Assembly: GCA_947468085.1 (NCBI GenBank)
Contig: CANIKY010000028.1
Location: forward strand, 1-34,293
Reading direction: 5' to 3'
Origin: Paracoccaceae bacterium
GTDB taxonomy: Bacteria; Pseudomonadota; Alphaproteobacteria; Rhodobacterales; Rhodobacteraceae
Length of the DNA stretch: 34,293 nt
The first letter of the stretch is position 1, and every line of letters starts with the position of its first letter. The translations under genes and the position numbers were made by a program. Under the pieces are notes generated by a model, which saw only the letters and a program-made list of their open reading frames with translations, made no database searches and was not told the DNA's origin. Of the stretch, positions 12,973-22,145 are shown piece by piece.

Positions 12973-15024
12973 ATGACCTCTCCGGACCGATTGCTGCACC
13001 AAGTTTGGGGCTTTGCCGGGTTTCGCCCCGGTCAGGAAGAGATTGTTCAAGCGGTGATCGCGGGGCAAAACACCTTGGCCATCATGCCAACAGGTGGCGG
13101 AAAATCGTTGTGTTTCCAACTACCTGCGCTGTGCCGTGACGGGGTGACGGTGGTGATCTCGCCGCTTATCGCGCTTATGCGTGATCAGGTGCGCGCGTTA
13201 AAGGCTGCGGGGGTGGAGGCTGGTGCCCTAACATCAGGCAACACCGAGGAGGAGACAGAAGAGGTCTTCACAGCCCTTGACGAGGGCCGCTTGAAGCTTT
13301 TGTACCTTGCCCCTGAACGGCTGGCGGCCCCTGCCACCGTGCCCATGCTCAAACGCATCGGCGTCAGCCTGATCGCCGTGGACGAGGCGCATTGCGTCAG
13401 CCAATGGGGCCATGACTTTCGCCCTGATTACCTGCGCATCGGGGCTTTGCGGTTGTCTTTGGGCGTGCCGCTAGCGGCTTTTACCGCCACGGCCGATGCC
13501 GAAACCCGCGCCGAAATCACCACGCGCCTGTTTGATGGCACCCCGCCTGTCACCTTTCTGCGGGGTTTTGACCGGCCCAATATAAGGCTGGCCTTTGCGG
13601 TCAAAGACAGCCCGCGCGACCAGATTTTGCACTATGCCGCCGCGCGCAAGAGGCAGTCGGGGATCATCTACTGCTCTAGCCGCGCCAAGACTGAAGTGCT
13701 GGCCCTTGCCCTGCGCGCGGCGGGGCATCTGGTTTTGCACTATCACGCCGGTATGGAGGCCGAGGACAGGCGTCAGGCCGAGTTGCGCTTTCAGCAGGAA
13801 GACGGGCTGATTGTGGTGGCGACCGTGGCCTTTGGTATGGGTATAGATAAGCCTGATATCCGATGGGTGGCCCATGCCGACCTGCCCAAGTCGATCGAAG
13901 GGTATTATCAGGAAATCGGTCGAGCGGGCCGCGATGGGGCACAGGCCGATACGCTGACACTTTATGGCCCCGACGATATCCGCCTGCGCCGCCAGCAAAT
14001 CGACGAAGGGGCCGCGCCGGCCGAACGCAAGGCCGCCGATCATGGGCGGCTGAATGCGTTGCTTGGTTTGGCCGAGGCGTTGCAGTGCCGCCGTCAGGTC
14101 TTGCTTTCGTATTTCGGCGAAACCTCCGCCCCTTGCGGCAATTGCGATCTGTGCCAACGCCCGCCCAAGCTGTTTGACGCCACCGATGCGGTGCGCAAGG
14201 CCCTGTCGGCTGTGCTGCGCACGGCAGAAAGCTTTGGCGCGGGGCATTTGATTGACATCTTGACCGGCACGGCGACGCCCAAAGTGTTGGAACGTGGCCA
14301 TGACCAATTGCCCACCTTTGCGGTGGGGCGGGATCTTTCCAAACAGGCGTGGGCGGCGGTGTTTCGCCAGATGATGGGCCGCGATCTGGTGCGCCCGGAT
14401 GCCGAACGCTTTGGCGCTTTGCGCATGACCGATCTGGCCCTGCCAATCCTCAAAGGGCTGCAATCTATCACCCTGCGCGCTGATACGGTGGAAAAGGCCC
14501 AAAAGGGCGATCGTAACATCGCGCGCGGTCAGGTTGACGAGGAAGATGTGGCCTTGTTGACCGCCCTCAAAGCCAAGCGCCGCAATTTGGCGCAAGCGCA
14601 GGGTGTGCCGGCCTATGTGGTCTTTCCAGATAAAACCCTGATCGAGATGGCCGAAAAGCGCCCGGTTACGCTCGACCAGATGACAGGCATTACAGGAATT
14701 GGCGCGCGCAAGTTGGAAAGTTATGGACGGGCTTTTCTTGAGGTGATCTTGGGCGCCCCGCCCGAGACTGCGCATCCCGCCCGCCATAAACTGATTGGCA
14801 GTGCGGCAGCCCCTTTGTTTGATCGCTTGGCGCAGGCGCAACTGGCCCTGTCACGGGGCGAGGATGGCACGGGCAAATATCTGACTTGCAATCCGTCCAC
14901 CCTGCGCCAAATCGCCGAACGTCGCCCGACCAGCCTTGAAGATCTGCTGGCCGTGCAAGGCATGGGCGCACAAAAGGTAGAACGCTTCGGCGCGGCCTTC
15001 TTGGAAATCTTGCAGGCGGGCTAG
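12973..15024 (+). CDS. recQ: ATP-dependent DNA helicase RecQ with two HRDC domains
   Basis: RecQ unwinds DNA 3'-5' in recombination and fork repair. The 683-residue protein has FRPGQEEIV (the Q-motif region), Walker A MPTGGGKS (Lys44), DEAH (137-140) followed by the aromatic-rich loop CVSQWGHDFRPDY, motif VI QEIGRAGRDG, and the zinc site Cys372, Cys388, Cys391, Cys394. After the winged helix come two HRDC-type domains, one around VPAYVVFPDKTLIEMAEKRP and a second around KYLTCNPSTLRQIAERRP, each ending in a helix-hairpin motif (GIGARKLESYG and GMGAQKVERFG). E. coli RecQ has one. ATG 12973 is chosen over an upstream TTG at 12928, because MTSPDRLLHQVWGFAGFRPG matches the family start. Its TAG overlaps the kinase TAG in the palindrome CTAG. 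Confidence 0.96.
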   Translation: MTSPDRLLHQVWGFAGFRPGQEEIVQAVIAGQNTLAIMPTGGGKSLCFQLPALCRDGVTVVISPLIALMRDQVRALKAAGVEAGALTSGNTEEETEEVFTALDEGRLKLLYLAPERLAAPATVPMLKRIGVSLIAVDEAHCVSQWGHDFRPDYLRIGALRLSLGVPLAAFTATADAETRAEITTRLFDGTPPVTFLRGFDRPNIRLAFAVKDSPRDQILHYAAARKRQSGIIYCSSRAKTEVLALALRAAGHLVLHYHAGMEAEDRRQAELRFQQEDGLIVVATVAFGMGIDKPDIRWVAHADLPKSIEGYYQEIGRAGRDGAQADTLTLYGPDDIRLRRQQIDEGAAPAERKAADHGRLNALLGLAEALQCRRQVLLSYFGETSAPCGNCDLCQRPPKLFDATDAVRKALSAVLRTAESFGAGHLIDILTGTATPKVLERGHDQLPTFAVGRDLSKQAWAAVFRQMMGRDLVRPDAERFGALRMTDLALPILKGLQSITLRADTVEKAQKGDRNIARGQVDEEDVALLTALKAKRRNLAQAQGVPAYVVFPDKTLIEMAEKRPVTLDQMTGITGIGARKLESYGRAFLEVILGAPPETAHPARHKLIGSAAAPLFDRLAQAQLALSRGEDGTGKYLTCNPSTLRQIAERRPTSLEDLLAVQGMGAQKVERFGAAFLEILQAG

Positions 15025-16525
15025 GTGCCGACCCCTCCCAACTTTATCGCTGGCGACATTATATAGGCAGTTTTGGGGCAAAACTCTGTCAGCACGGCGT
15101 GCAGGGCAGCTTTATGCAGCGGTTTGGTCATGTATCGATCTATTCCAGCCGCCAGCAGGGGGGTGTGATCTTCTTCGGCTGATCGAGCGGTAAGCGCAAT
15201 GATGGGCAGACGTGATCTGCCCGCTTCCATCTGGCGAATGGCTTGGGTGGCTTGGCACCCGTTCATCTGGGGCATAGCGATATCCATGAAAATGAGATCG
15301 GGTTTAAAGCTTTGGAACAGGTCCACTGCTTCGCCCCCGGTATTGGCAAAAACCACATCAATTGCCAAATCCCGCACCATCTTTTGAAAGACCAGTTGAT
15401 TGGTACGGTTGTCTTCGGCCGCCAAAATACGCATCGGGCGGGGGGGGCCTGCTTCTTGCGATGGGGGAGAGGTATCAGGCTGCATAACAGGCGCGTCTGC
15501 GATGGGCAGGGGCACACGAATTCCAAAGCTAGACCCTTGTCCTGCCTCGGAATCTACCCAAATCGCCCCCCCCATCTGAACGATCAGCTGCTTTGCAAGG
15601 GTAAGGCCCAGGCCAAGGCCAGCGTTTGGGGTGGCTTGATGGAATGCGTCAAAGATCGCACCAAGATCACTTGGCGTGATGCCGATGCCCGTGTCTTCCA
15701 CGGTGATATGCACCTGCTGCACCCCTGCCCCCGCCTCTAGCCCGACAACCGAGATCTTCACATGGCCCCATTTGGTGAACTTGACGGCATTGCCCACAAG
15801 GTTGGTCAAAACCTGCCGCAGGCGGATCGGATCTCCGATGAACTGACGGGGCAGGTGTGGGTCAAAGTCGACCAGAAGATGAAGGGCTTTGGCGCGGGCC
15901 ACAGGTTGCATTAACGTGGCGATATCCTGGATCAATCTCTCCAGATCAAAGGGTTGTGCTAACAGGGATAGGCCATGTGCCTTGATTTTGGCATAGTCTA
16001 GAATGTCGTGGGAAAGGGCCAAGGCCGCCGTGGCCGTAGATTTGATCGTGTCTGCAAAAACCCGTTGCTCGGCGGTCAAGGGCGTGTCGCAAAGCAAATC
16101 AGCCAGCCCGATAAGGCCTGTTATCGGCGTGGCTATTTCGTGCGCGATATGGGTTAAAAAGGATGATGCTTCCACAAAGGCAAACGGGTCCAATAGGACT
16201 GTCTGAAGGGCAGGTTCGGGTGCGCATCCTGTGATAGGCGCAGGGTCGTTTGGGGCAGCATTCGGCTTGCGGGCGGCAAGGATGGCGTCAAGATGGGTGA
16301 TCTCTCTTGCCCGAACCACGGGGCAACCCAAAGTCCACCCCCCCCTGCCCAAGTCACCGCCTGCGCCAAAATCGGGACTTGCCGGGCAATTTCGTCTGCT
16401 AAGCCCAAGGCTTGCACGCCCAGTGTTTCTTGTTTCGATACAATAGCCTGCCGCTTCTCATCCCGCGCGCTTTGGGCCGTGCCTCTTGCCTGCCGTTCCA
16501 CGTTCAATTGATCTATCACGTTCAT
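15021..16525 (-). CDS. Hybrid sensor histidine kinase, frame broken at a G8 run
   Basis: A cytoplasmic two-component protein with no membrane segment. From ATG 16525 an N-terminal coiled coil (MNVIDQLNVERQARGTAQSA ...) runs to VTWAGGG. The frame then shifts at eight G (plus-strand C run 16338-16345) and the rest continues in another frame from about 16352. That part holds the phospho-acceptor His in THIAHEIATPI (codon 16142-16140), the N box RLRQVLTNLVGNAVKFT, DTGIGI, GLGLGLTLAKQL, and a C-terminal receiver with AAEDN, the phospho-acceptor FMDIAMPQMNG, ALTA and TKPL. With one more G the whole reads as 501 continuous codons. The break may be a sequencing error, a real mutation or phase variation. 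No PAS or other sensor domain is visible; the signal is unknown. Confidence 0.8.
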
Positions 16526-16629
16526 GTGACACCGTGCCTTTTTCTGCGCCCAAGGCGAGGGCTGCGACCCTTTGCGACCATCACCTTCCCGCTATAGTGC
16601 CGCAATAAGATGAACGCCGTCTTAACGCC

Positions 16630-16658
16630 GCCACAGGCCAAGAATCGTTGATCATAAT
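16630..16658 (+). promoter_or_regulatory. Candidate promoter for the macroglobulin-pbpC operon
   Basis: GCCACA at 16630-16635 and CATAAT at 16653-16658 (five of six consensus) are 17 bases apart and lie 45 bases before the ATG, in the divergent gap with the kinase. The -35 box is weak. Confidence 0.35.
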
Positions 16659-16703
16659 GGTCGCCCATGCCAATTTCATCATAAGACCTGCGGGAGAATT
16701 TTG

Positions 16704-19700
16704 ATGATTGGCTTGGCACTGCGCGGCATAACCGTCTTGGCGTTGGGGCTGATGGTGGCCAGCACGGCCTTGGCGCAAAGCGATGATCTGATCCCAGCCC
16801 GCCGCCTGACCTTGTGGCAGAACACCGATTTGCCGGGGGGGGATTTATCCTCGATCTTCGACACAACGCTAAACGCCTGCGAAACGGCCTGTCTTGCCAA
16901 CACCGCGTGCGAGGCGATGACCTTTAACACCAAGAGTGGCGCGTGCTTTCTGAAAAAGGGGGCAGGCGAACCCGCCTATTTTGACGGCGCCTATTCCGGC
17001 TATGTGCTGCAAGCGCATGCCCAAGCCGAAGCGTTGGCGCGCAAGCGTCGGGCTGAACTGACCTTTGTGCCTGACTGGGACATTCTGGCGGCACCCTTCC
17101 TTGCCGCTGATATGGCGAACCGCCATGTGACCGATAATTATAGTGCCCAAGAACACATTGCGTCTTCGACCGAGGCAGAAGGCAATGGCGATTTTGTCGC
17201 GGCATTCCGCTATATGGGCGCTGCGCTGAACGTCGCGGACCTGGCCGAAAATTGGTCAGACTATGCGCGGCTTTTGCTGCTGGCCGCCGATGGCGACCAA
17301 AGCAACGCCGCCGTTTGGCGTGACGATGCCTATCATGCCACGATCAACGCCTATCTGCGTGCCGATGACCTTGACCTTCAGCATTCCATTCTGGTTCAGA
17401 TGGGCCAAGTGTTGGAAATTCTCGACAGGGGCCGCGATATGGTGCAAGCCCTGCGCTTGGCGCAAAGTTTGGCAGAGCGCGACGATACTGCAGCCCTGTT
17501 GGACGATGTTGCTGCAAAATACGGGTTCCGCGTACTGGACAACGACGTGCAAACCGAAACCGCCCGCCCGCGCGTTTGCGCAAGCTTTTCTGAAGATTTG
17601 GTGGCGAGTGGCGTTGACTACACCGATTTTGTGAAGCTGCCCGAGGCGGGCTTGTCCGTGGCCCTTGAGGGGACCCGGCAGCTATGTGTCGAGGGCATCT
17701 CTTTTGGCGCGCGCTATCAGCTGACCTTTCGCGCAGGCCTGCCCGCCGCAACCTCAGAAATGCTGACCAAGAATGTCACCATCTCGGCCTATATTCGTGA
17801 CCGCGCGCCGGGGGTGCATTTTGCCGGACGCGGCTATGTGCTGCCGCGCACGGGATCAGCGTCTATTCCCGTGGTGACGGTGAACACGACGACACTGAAC
17901 CTTGAGGTGTGGAAAGTCACCGACCGCAACCTGCTGCGGGCCTTGCAAGACCAGTATTTTAACCAGCCGATGTATGCCTATCAAGAGGCAGATTTCGAAA
18001 GTAAATTGGCCAGCAAGCTTTGGTCAGGCACGGCCACTGTCGGGGCCGAGATGAACCAAGACATCACCACCCGCCTGCCCTTGGACGCGGCCATCGCAGG
18101 CCAGCCAGCGGGCATCTATGCCCTGCGTGCAACCGTGCCCAATGCCGATGTTTATGACGCGGCCAGTTGGCAGTGGTTTGTCGTGTCAGACCTTGGGCTG
18201 ACCACGATGGACGGGGTGGATGGGTTGAACGTGTTCGTCCATGCTTTGGGCGATGCCATGCCCAAAGCCGGTGTCGACGTGCAGCTTTTGTCCATGGCCA
18301 ATGAGGTTCTGGGCACCGCCTTGACCGATGGCCAAGGTCATGCGCTGTTTGAGGCGGGGCTTGTGCGCGGCACAGGCAGTGCCGCCCCGGCGATGATTGT
18401 TGCCCGCGAAGGCGAAAGGGATCAGGCCTTTTTGTCCCTGACAGATCCCGAATTTGACCTGTCCGATCGTGGGGTAGAGGGGGCAGAGGCCCCGCCGCCG
18501 GTGGATGTGTTTCTTACCACCGACAGGGGCGCTTACCGTGTGGGCGAAACGGTTCATGTCACGGCACTGACTCGCGATGCCAAACAGGCGGCCATCGTGG
18601 GATTGCCGCTGACGGGCATTTTGACGCGGCCCGATGGGGTGGAATATATCCGCGCTTTGGCCGATGACGCGGGTGCAGGGGGGCATGTGTTCGACTTCCC
18701 CCTTTCGCAAACCGCGCCGCGCGGGCGGTGGAGCGTGTCGGTTTATTCTGATCTGGATGCCCCGGCCCTGAGTGCCAAGTCCTTCTTGGTCGAGGATTTC
18801 TTGCCCGAACGTATTGATGTGACCCTTGGTCTTGATGATGCCCCGCTGTCTTTGGGCGATGTGCCGCAGATCTCGGTTGATGCAGCCTATCTCTTTGGCG
18901 CGCCTGCGGCGGATCTGGGCGTTGAGGGCGAGGTGATCTTACGCGCAGCCGAAGGATTGCAGGCTTGGCCTGGCTATCGCTTTGGCAGGTTCAATGCCGC
19001 CTTTGATGCGCAGGTCAATGTCTTTGGCGGTGCGCGCACCGATGCGCTTGGCCACGCTGTGATCGATGCCGCCTTGCCGCAGGTCATAGACCCGCTGCGC
19101 CCGCTGGAAGCCGTCTTTGTCACCCGCGTCTCAGAGGGATCGGGGCGTCCGGTGGAACGCAAGGTCACCAAGCCTTTGGCCCCGAGTGCCGCGATGATTG
19201 GTGTCAAGCCGATGTTTGACGATGTGGTGGCCGAAAACACCCAAGCGCGGTTTGGTCTGGTGGGCGTTGGCCCTGACGCACAGGCGACCTTGATGCAAGT
19301 ACACTGGGCGCTGACGCGGATCGAGACCAATTACCAATGGTACCAGATCAACGGCAGTTGGGATTGGCAGCCCGTCACCAGCCGTACCCGCATGGACGAA
19401 GGTGAAGCCGCCCTTGGCGCCAGCGGTCCGGTTGAAATTGCAGCCCCGGTAACTTGGGGCGAATATGAACTGACTGTGGCGCGCAGGGACGGGGTCGAGG
19501 CTGTGACTTCGGTCAAGTTCTATGCCGGATGGTATGCGCCTGCTGACGTCACCGCGACCCCCGATAGGCTGCAACTGTCGCTGGATAAGCCCAGTTATGC
19601 CGTGGGGGATACGGCCATGCTGCGCATCGTGCCACGGGCTGCGGGAACGGCCTTGGTCACGGTTTTGTCGAATGGCGTTGTGTCGCATTTCGAAGTGCCG

Positions 19701-22145
19701 GTGGCTGAGGGTGAAAATCTGATCCCCCTGCCAGTCACCGACGACTGGGGCACGGGCGCCTATGTGACGGCTGCGGTGCTGCGCCCGATGGATGTGGCCG
19801 CTGGCCGCAATCCGGCGCGGGCCTTGGGGCTGGCCTATGCCAAGATCGATCCGGGCACGCGCGCCCTGACCACCACGATTGAAACGGCGGCTGAAACTGC
19901 CCCGCGCGGCCCGCTTGACATTGCCGTAAAGGTCGAAGGCGTCGCCGCCGGAGACACGGCCTATGTCACCGTCGCCGCAGTGGATGCAGGCATCTTGAAC
20001 CTGACCGGCTACACCCCGCCTGATCCGCAGGCGCATTACTTCGGCCAGCGCAAGCTGGGCGTGGGCATCCGCGATCTGTACGGGCGGTTGATTGACGGGA
20101 TGAACGGCGCGCAGGGTCAAGTCCGCTCGGGCGGGGATGCGGGGGCCAATGCCCGCCTGCAGGCCCCGCCGCCCACAGAAAAGCTGGTGGCCAACTTTGC
20201 AGGCCCCGTGCAAGTGGGCGCTGATGGCTATGCAAGGATCAGCTTTGATCTGCCCGCTTTTAACGGCACTGTCAAAGTTATGGCCGTGGCGTGGAGCAAG
20301 CGGGGCGTGGGCCAAGCCAGCACCGATGTGTTGGTGCGCGATCCGGTCGTGGTGTCCGCCAGCCTGCCGCGCTTTTTACAACCTGGCGATGAAAGCCGCC
20401 TGCGGCTGGAGATTGTCCATGCCACCGGCCCTGCGGGGGAAATGGGGCTGAGTGTCACCTCATCAGGGCTGATCCTTGGGGATGTGCCTGATAGCGTGAC
20501 GCTGACCGACAAAGGCTCTGCCGTGGTCGATGTGCCTGTCACGGCCAATGCGCTGGGATTGCAGACGGTGGAAGTCACCCTGACCACGCCTGATGGCAAG
20601 GTCTTGACCAAGGACCTGACCCTGCCTGTGCAGGTGAATGACCCGACGATTGCGCAGGTCAGCCGCTTTGATCTGGCCAAGGGGCAAAGTTTCACCTTTG
20701 ACGACAATGTCTTTGCGGGGCTGATGCCAGGCTCGGCCAAAGCGGTCATGGCGATTGGGCCGATTGCGCGGCTGAATGCGCCGGGGATCATGGCGGCGCT
20801 GGATGCTTATCCGTTTGGCTGCACGGAACAAATCACCTCAAAGGCGCTGCCCTTGCTGTATTTTGACCAAGTGGCCAAGGCGCTTGATCTGCCCGGCGCG
20901 CATGACATCAAGGGCCGTGTGCGCCAAGCGATTGCGGCGGTGCTGACCAACCAAGACGCCTCTGGCGCTTTCGGGCTTTGGCAACCGGGGTCGGGCGATA
21001 TGTGGCTGGATGCCTATGTCACAGACTTTTTGTCCCGTGCCAAGGCGATGGGCTATGATGTGCCTGACCAAGCCTTTCGGCGCGCACTGGATAACTTGCG
21101 CAACCAAGTCAACTACTACGCCGATTTTGACACAGGCGGCGAGCCTTTGGCCTATGCGCTGATGGTTCTGGCCCGTGAAGGGGCGGCCGCGATGGGCGAT
21201 TTGCGCTATTACGCTGACGTTAAGGGCAAAGCTTTTGCCACGCCCACGGCCATGGCCCAACTGGGGGCGGCCTTGGCAAGCTATGGCGACCAACCCCGCG
21301 CTGATCGGATGTTTGGCAAGGCTGTAGCCCTGCTGGATGGCCTTCCCACCAGTGAGGACCAAATCTGGCGCGTCGATTACGGCACGCCCTTGCGCGATGC
21401 AGCGGCCGTGCTGGCTTTGGGCGTAGAGGCGGGGTCAAACGCCATCGACCGCGATGCGCTGATCAGCCGGATTGCCACGGACGGCGTGCTATCGACGCAA
21501 GAGGCGACATGGACGCTGCTGGCAACCCATGCGATGGTGCAAAGCGCAGACAAATCCGGCATCAGTTTTGATGGCCAACCCGCCACGGGCCCCTTGGTCA
21601 AGGTGCTGGATGCCAACCTGATCGATCCTGTCGTGGTCACGAATGCGGGCGCAGACACGATCATCACGCTCACCACCTTGGGCGTGCCCACAGAGTCGGT
21701 GATGGCGGGTGGCAACGGCTATGCGATCACCCGCACCGCCTATACTTTGGACGGCCAACCCGCCCAATGGGACGGCGTATCTGTCGGCCAAAGAGTGCTG
21801 GTCGTGCTGGAAGTCACCCCCTATGGCCGTGGCGAAGCCCGCCTTATGGTGACCGACCCGCTGCCCGCAGGGTACGAGATTGACAACCCCAACCTCCTGC
21901 TTGCGGGCGCTGTTGCCGCCCTTGATTTCCTGAACCTGACGACCGAGGCGACCCATGCCGAATTCCGCCAAGACCGCTTTGTCGCGGCGGTGGATCGCAG
22001 GGATAACGGCGCGTTCCGCTTGGCCTATATCGTGCGGGCGGTGTCTTCGGGGACGTATCATCATGCGGCAGCCTCGGTCGAGGATATGTACCGGCCTGAC
22101 CTGACCGCACACACCGACTCGGGCACTGTCACAGTTGCACCGTGA
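16704..22145 (+). CDS. Bacterial alpha-2-macroglobulin with N-terminal PAN domain and thioester
   Basis: A 1813-residue protease trap of the envelope. Order: signal peptide (MIGLALRGITVLALGLMVAS to ALA, no lipobox Cys); a cysteine-rich PAN/Apple domain (about 30-95, ACETACLANTACEAMTF); a helical region to about 280; macroglobulin domains, with the A2M_N signature FLTTDRGAYRVGETVHV near residue 603; a possible bait region; the A2M domain (FNGTVKVMAVAW, about 1185); and the thioester domain with PFGCTEQITSKALP (Cys1373, Gln1376). The C-terminal RLMVTDPLPAGYEIDNPNLL resembles the last domain of the E. coli homologue YfhM. The family captures proteases through the thioester after bait cleavage. 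ATG 16704 follows GGGAG with good spacing. The stop overlaps the pbpC start, the known gene pairing. Confidence 0.95.
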   Translation: MIGLALRGITVLALGLMVASTALAQSDDLIPARRLTLWQNTDLPGGDLSSIFDTTLNACETACLANTACEAMTFNTKSGACFLKKGAGEPAYFDGAYSGYVLQAHAQAEALARKRRAELTFVPDWDILAAPFLAADMANRHVTDNYSAQEHIASSTEAEGNGDFVAAFRYMGAALNVADLAENWSDYARLLLLAADGDQSNAAVWRDDAYHATINAYLRADDLDLQHSILVQMGQVLEILDRGRDMVQALRLAQSLAERDDTAALLDDVAAKYGFRVLDNDVQTETARPRVCASFSEDLVASGVDYTDFVKLPEAGLSVALEGTRQLCVEGISFGARYQLTFRAGLPAATSEMLTKNVTISAYIRDRAPGVHFAGRGYVLPRTGSASIPVVTVNTTTLNLEVWKVTDRNLLRALQDQYFNQPMYAYQEADFESKLASKLWSGTATVGAEMNQDITTRLPLDAAIAGQPAGIYALRATVPNADVYDAASWQWFVVSDLGLTTMDGVDGLNVFVHALGDAMPKAGVDVQLLSMANEVLGTALTDGQGHALFEAGLVRGTGSAAPAMIVAREGERDQAFLSLTDPEFDLSDRGVEGAEAPPPVDVFLTTDRGAYRVGETVHVTALTRDAKQAAIVGLPLTGILTRPDGVEYIRALADDAGAGGHVFDFPLSQTAPRGRWSVSVYSDLDAPALSAKSFLVEDFLPERIDVTLGLDDAPLSLGDVPQISVDAAYLFGAPAADLGVEGEVILRAAEGLQAWPGYRFGRFNAAFDAQVNVFGGARTDALGHAVIDAALPQVIDPLRPLEAVFVTRVSEGSGRPVERKVTKPLAPSAAMIGVKPMFDDVVAENTQARFGLVGVGPDAQATLMQVHWALTRIETNYQWYQINGSWDWQPVTSRTRMDEGEAALGASGPVEIAAPVTWGEYELTVARRDGVEAVTSVKFYAGWYAPADVTATPDRLQLSLDKPSYAVGDTAMLRIVPRAAGTALVTVLSNGVVSHFEVPVAEGENLIPLPVTDDWGTGAYVTAAVLRPMDVAAGRNPARALGLAYAKIDPGTRALTTTIETAAETAPRGPLDIAVKVEGVAAGDTAYVTVAAVDAGILNLTGYTPPDPQAHYFGQRKLGVGIRDLYGRLIDGMNGAQGQVRSGGDAGANARLQAPPPTEKLVANFAGPVQVGADGYARISFDLPAFNGTVKVMAVAWSKRGVGQASTDVLVRDPVVVSASLPRFLQPGDESRLRLEIVHATGPAGEMGLSVTSSGLILGDVPDSVTLTDKGSAVVDVPVTANALGLQTVEVTLTTPDGKVLTKDLTLPVQVNDPTIAQVSRFDLAKGQSFTFDDNVFAGLMPGSAKAVMAIGPIARLNAPGIMAALDAYPFGCTEQITSKALPLLYFDQVAKALDLPGAHDIKGRVRQAIAAVLTNQDASGAFGLWQPGSGDMWLDAYVTDFLSRAKAMGYDVPDQAFRRALDNLRNQVNYYADFDTGGEPLAYALMVLAREGAAAMGDLRYYADVKGKAFATPTAMAQLGAALASYGDQPRADRMFGKAVALLDGLPTSEDQIWRVDYGTPLRDAAAVLALGVEAGSNAIDRDALISRIATDGVLSTQEATWTLLATHAMVQSADKSGISFDGQPATGPLVKVLDANLIDPVVVTNAGADTIITLTTLGVPTESVMAGGNGYAITRTAYTLDGQPAQWDGVSVGQRVLVVLEVTPYGRGEARLMVTDPLPAGYEIDNPNLLLAGAVAALDFLNLTTEATHAEFRQDRFVAAVDRRDNGAFRLAYIVRAVSSGTYHHAAASVEDMYRPDLTAHTDSGTVTVAP

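Noticed and set aside
13471-14841. Long minus-strand open frame (about 456 codons) opposite recQ
   Set aside because: It mirrors the helicase codons, has no domain, signal or ribosome site, and recQ on the plus strand carries a complete motif set.
19131-20315. Minus-strand open frame (about 394 codons) inside the macroglobulin gene
   Set aside because: Composition is rich in Arg, His and Gln as expected for the reverse of GC-rich coding DNA, with no recognisable motif.
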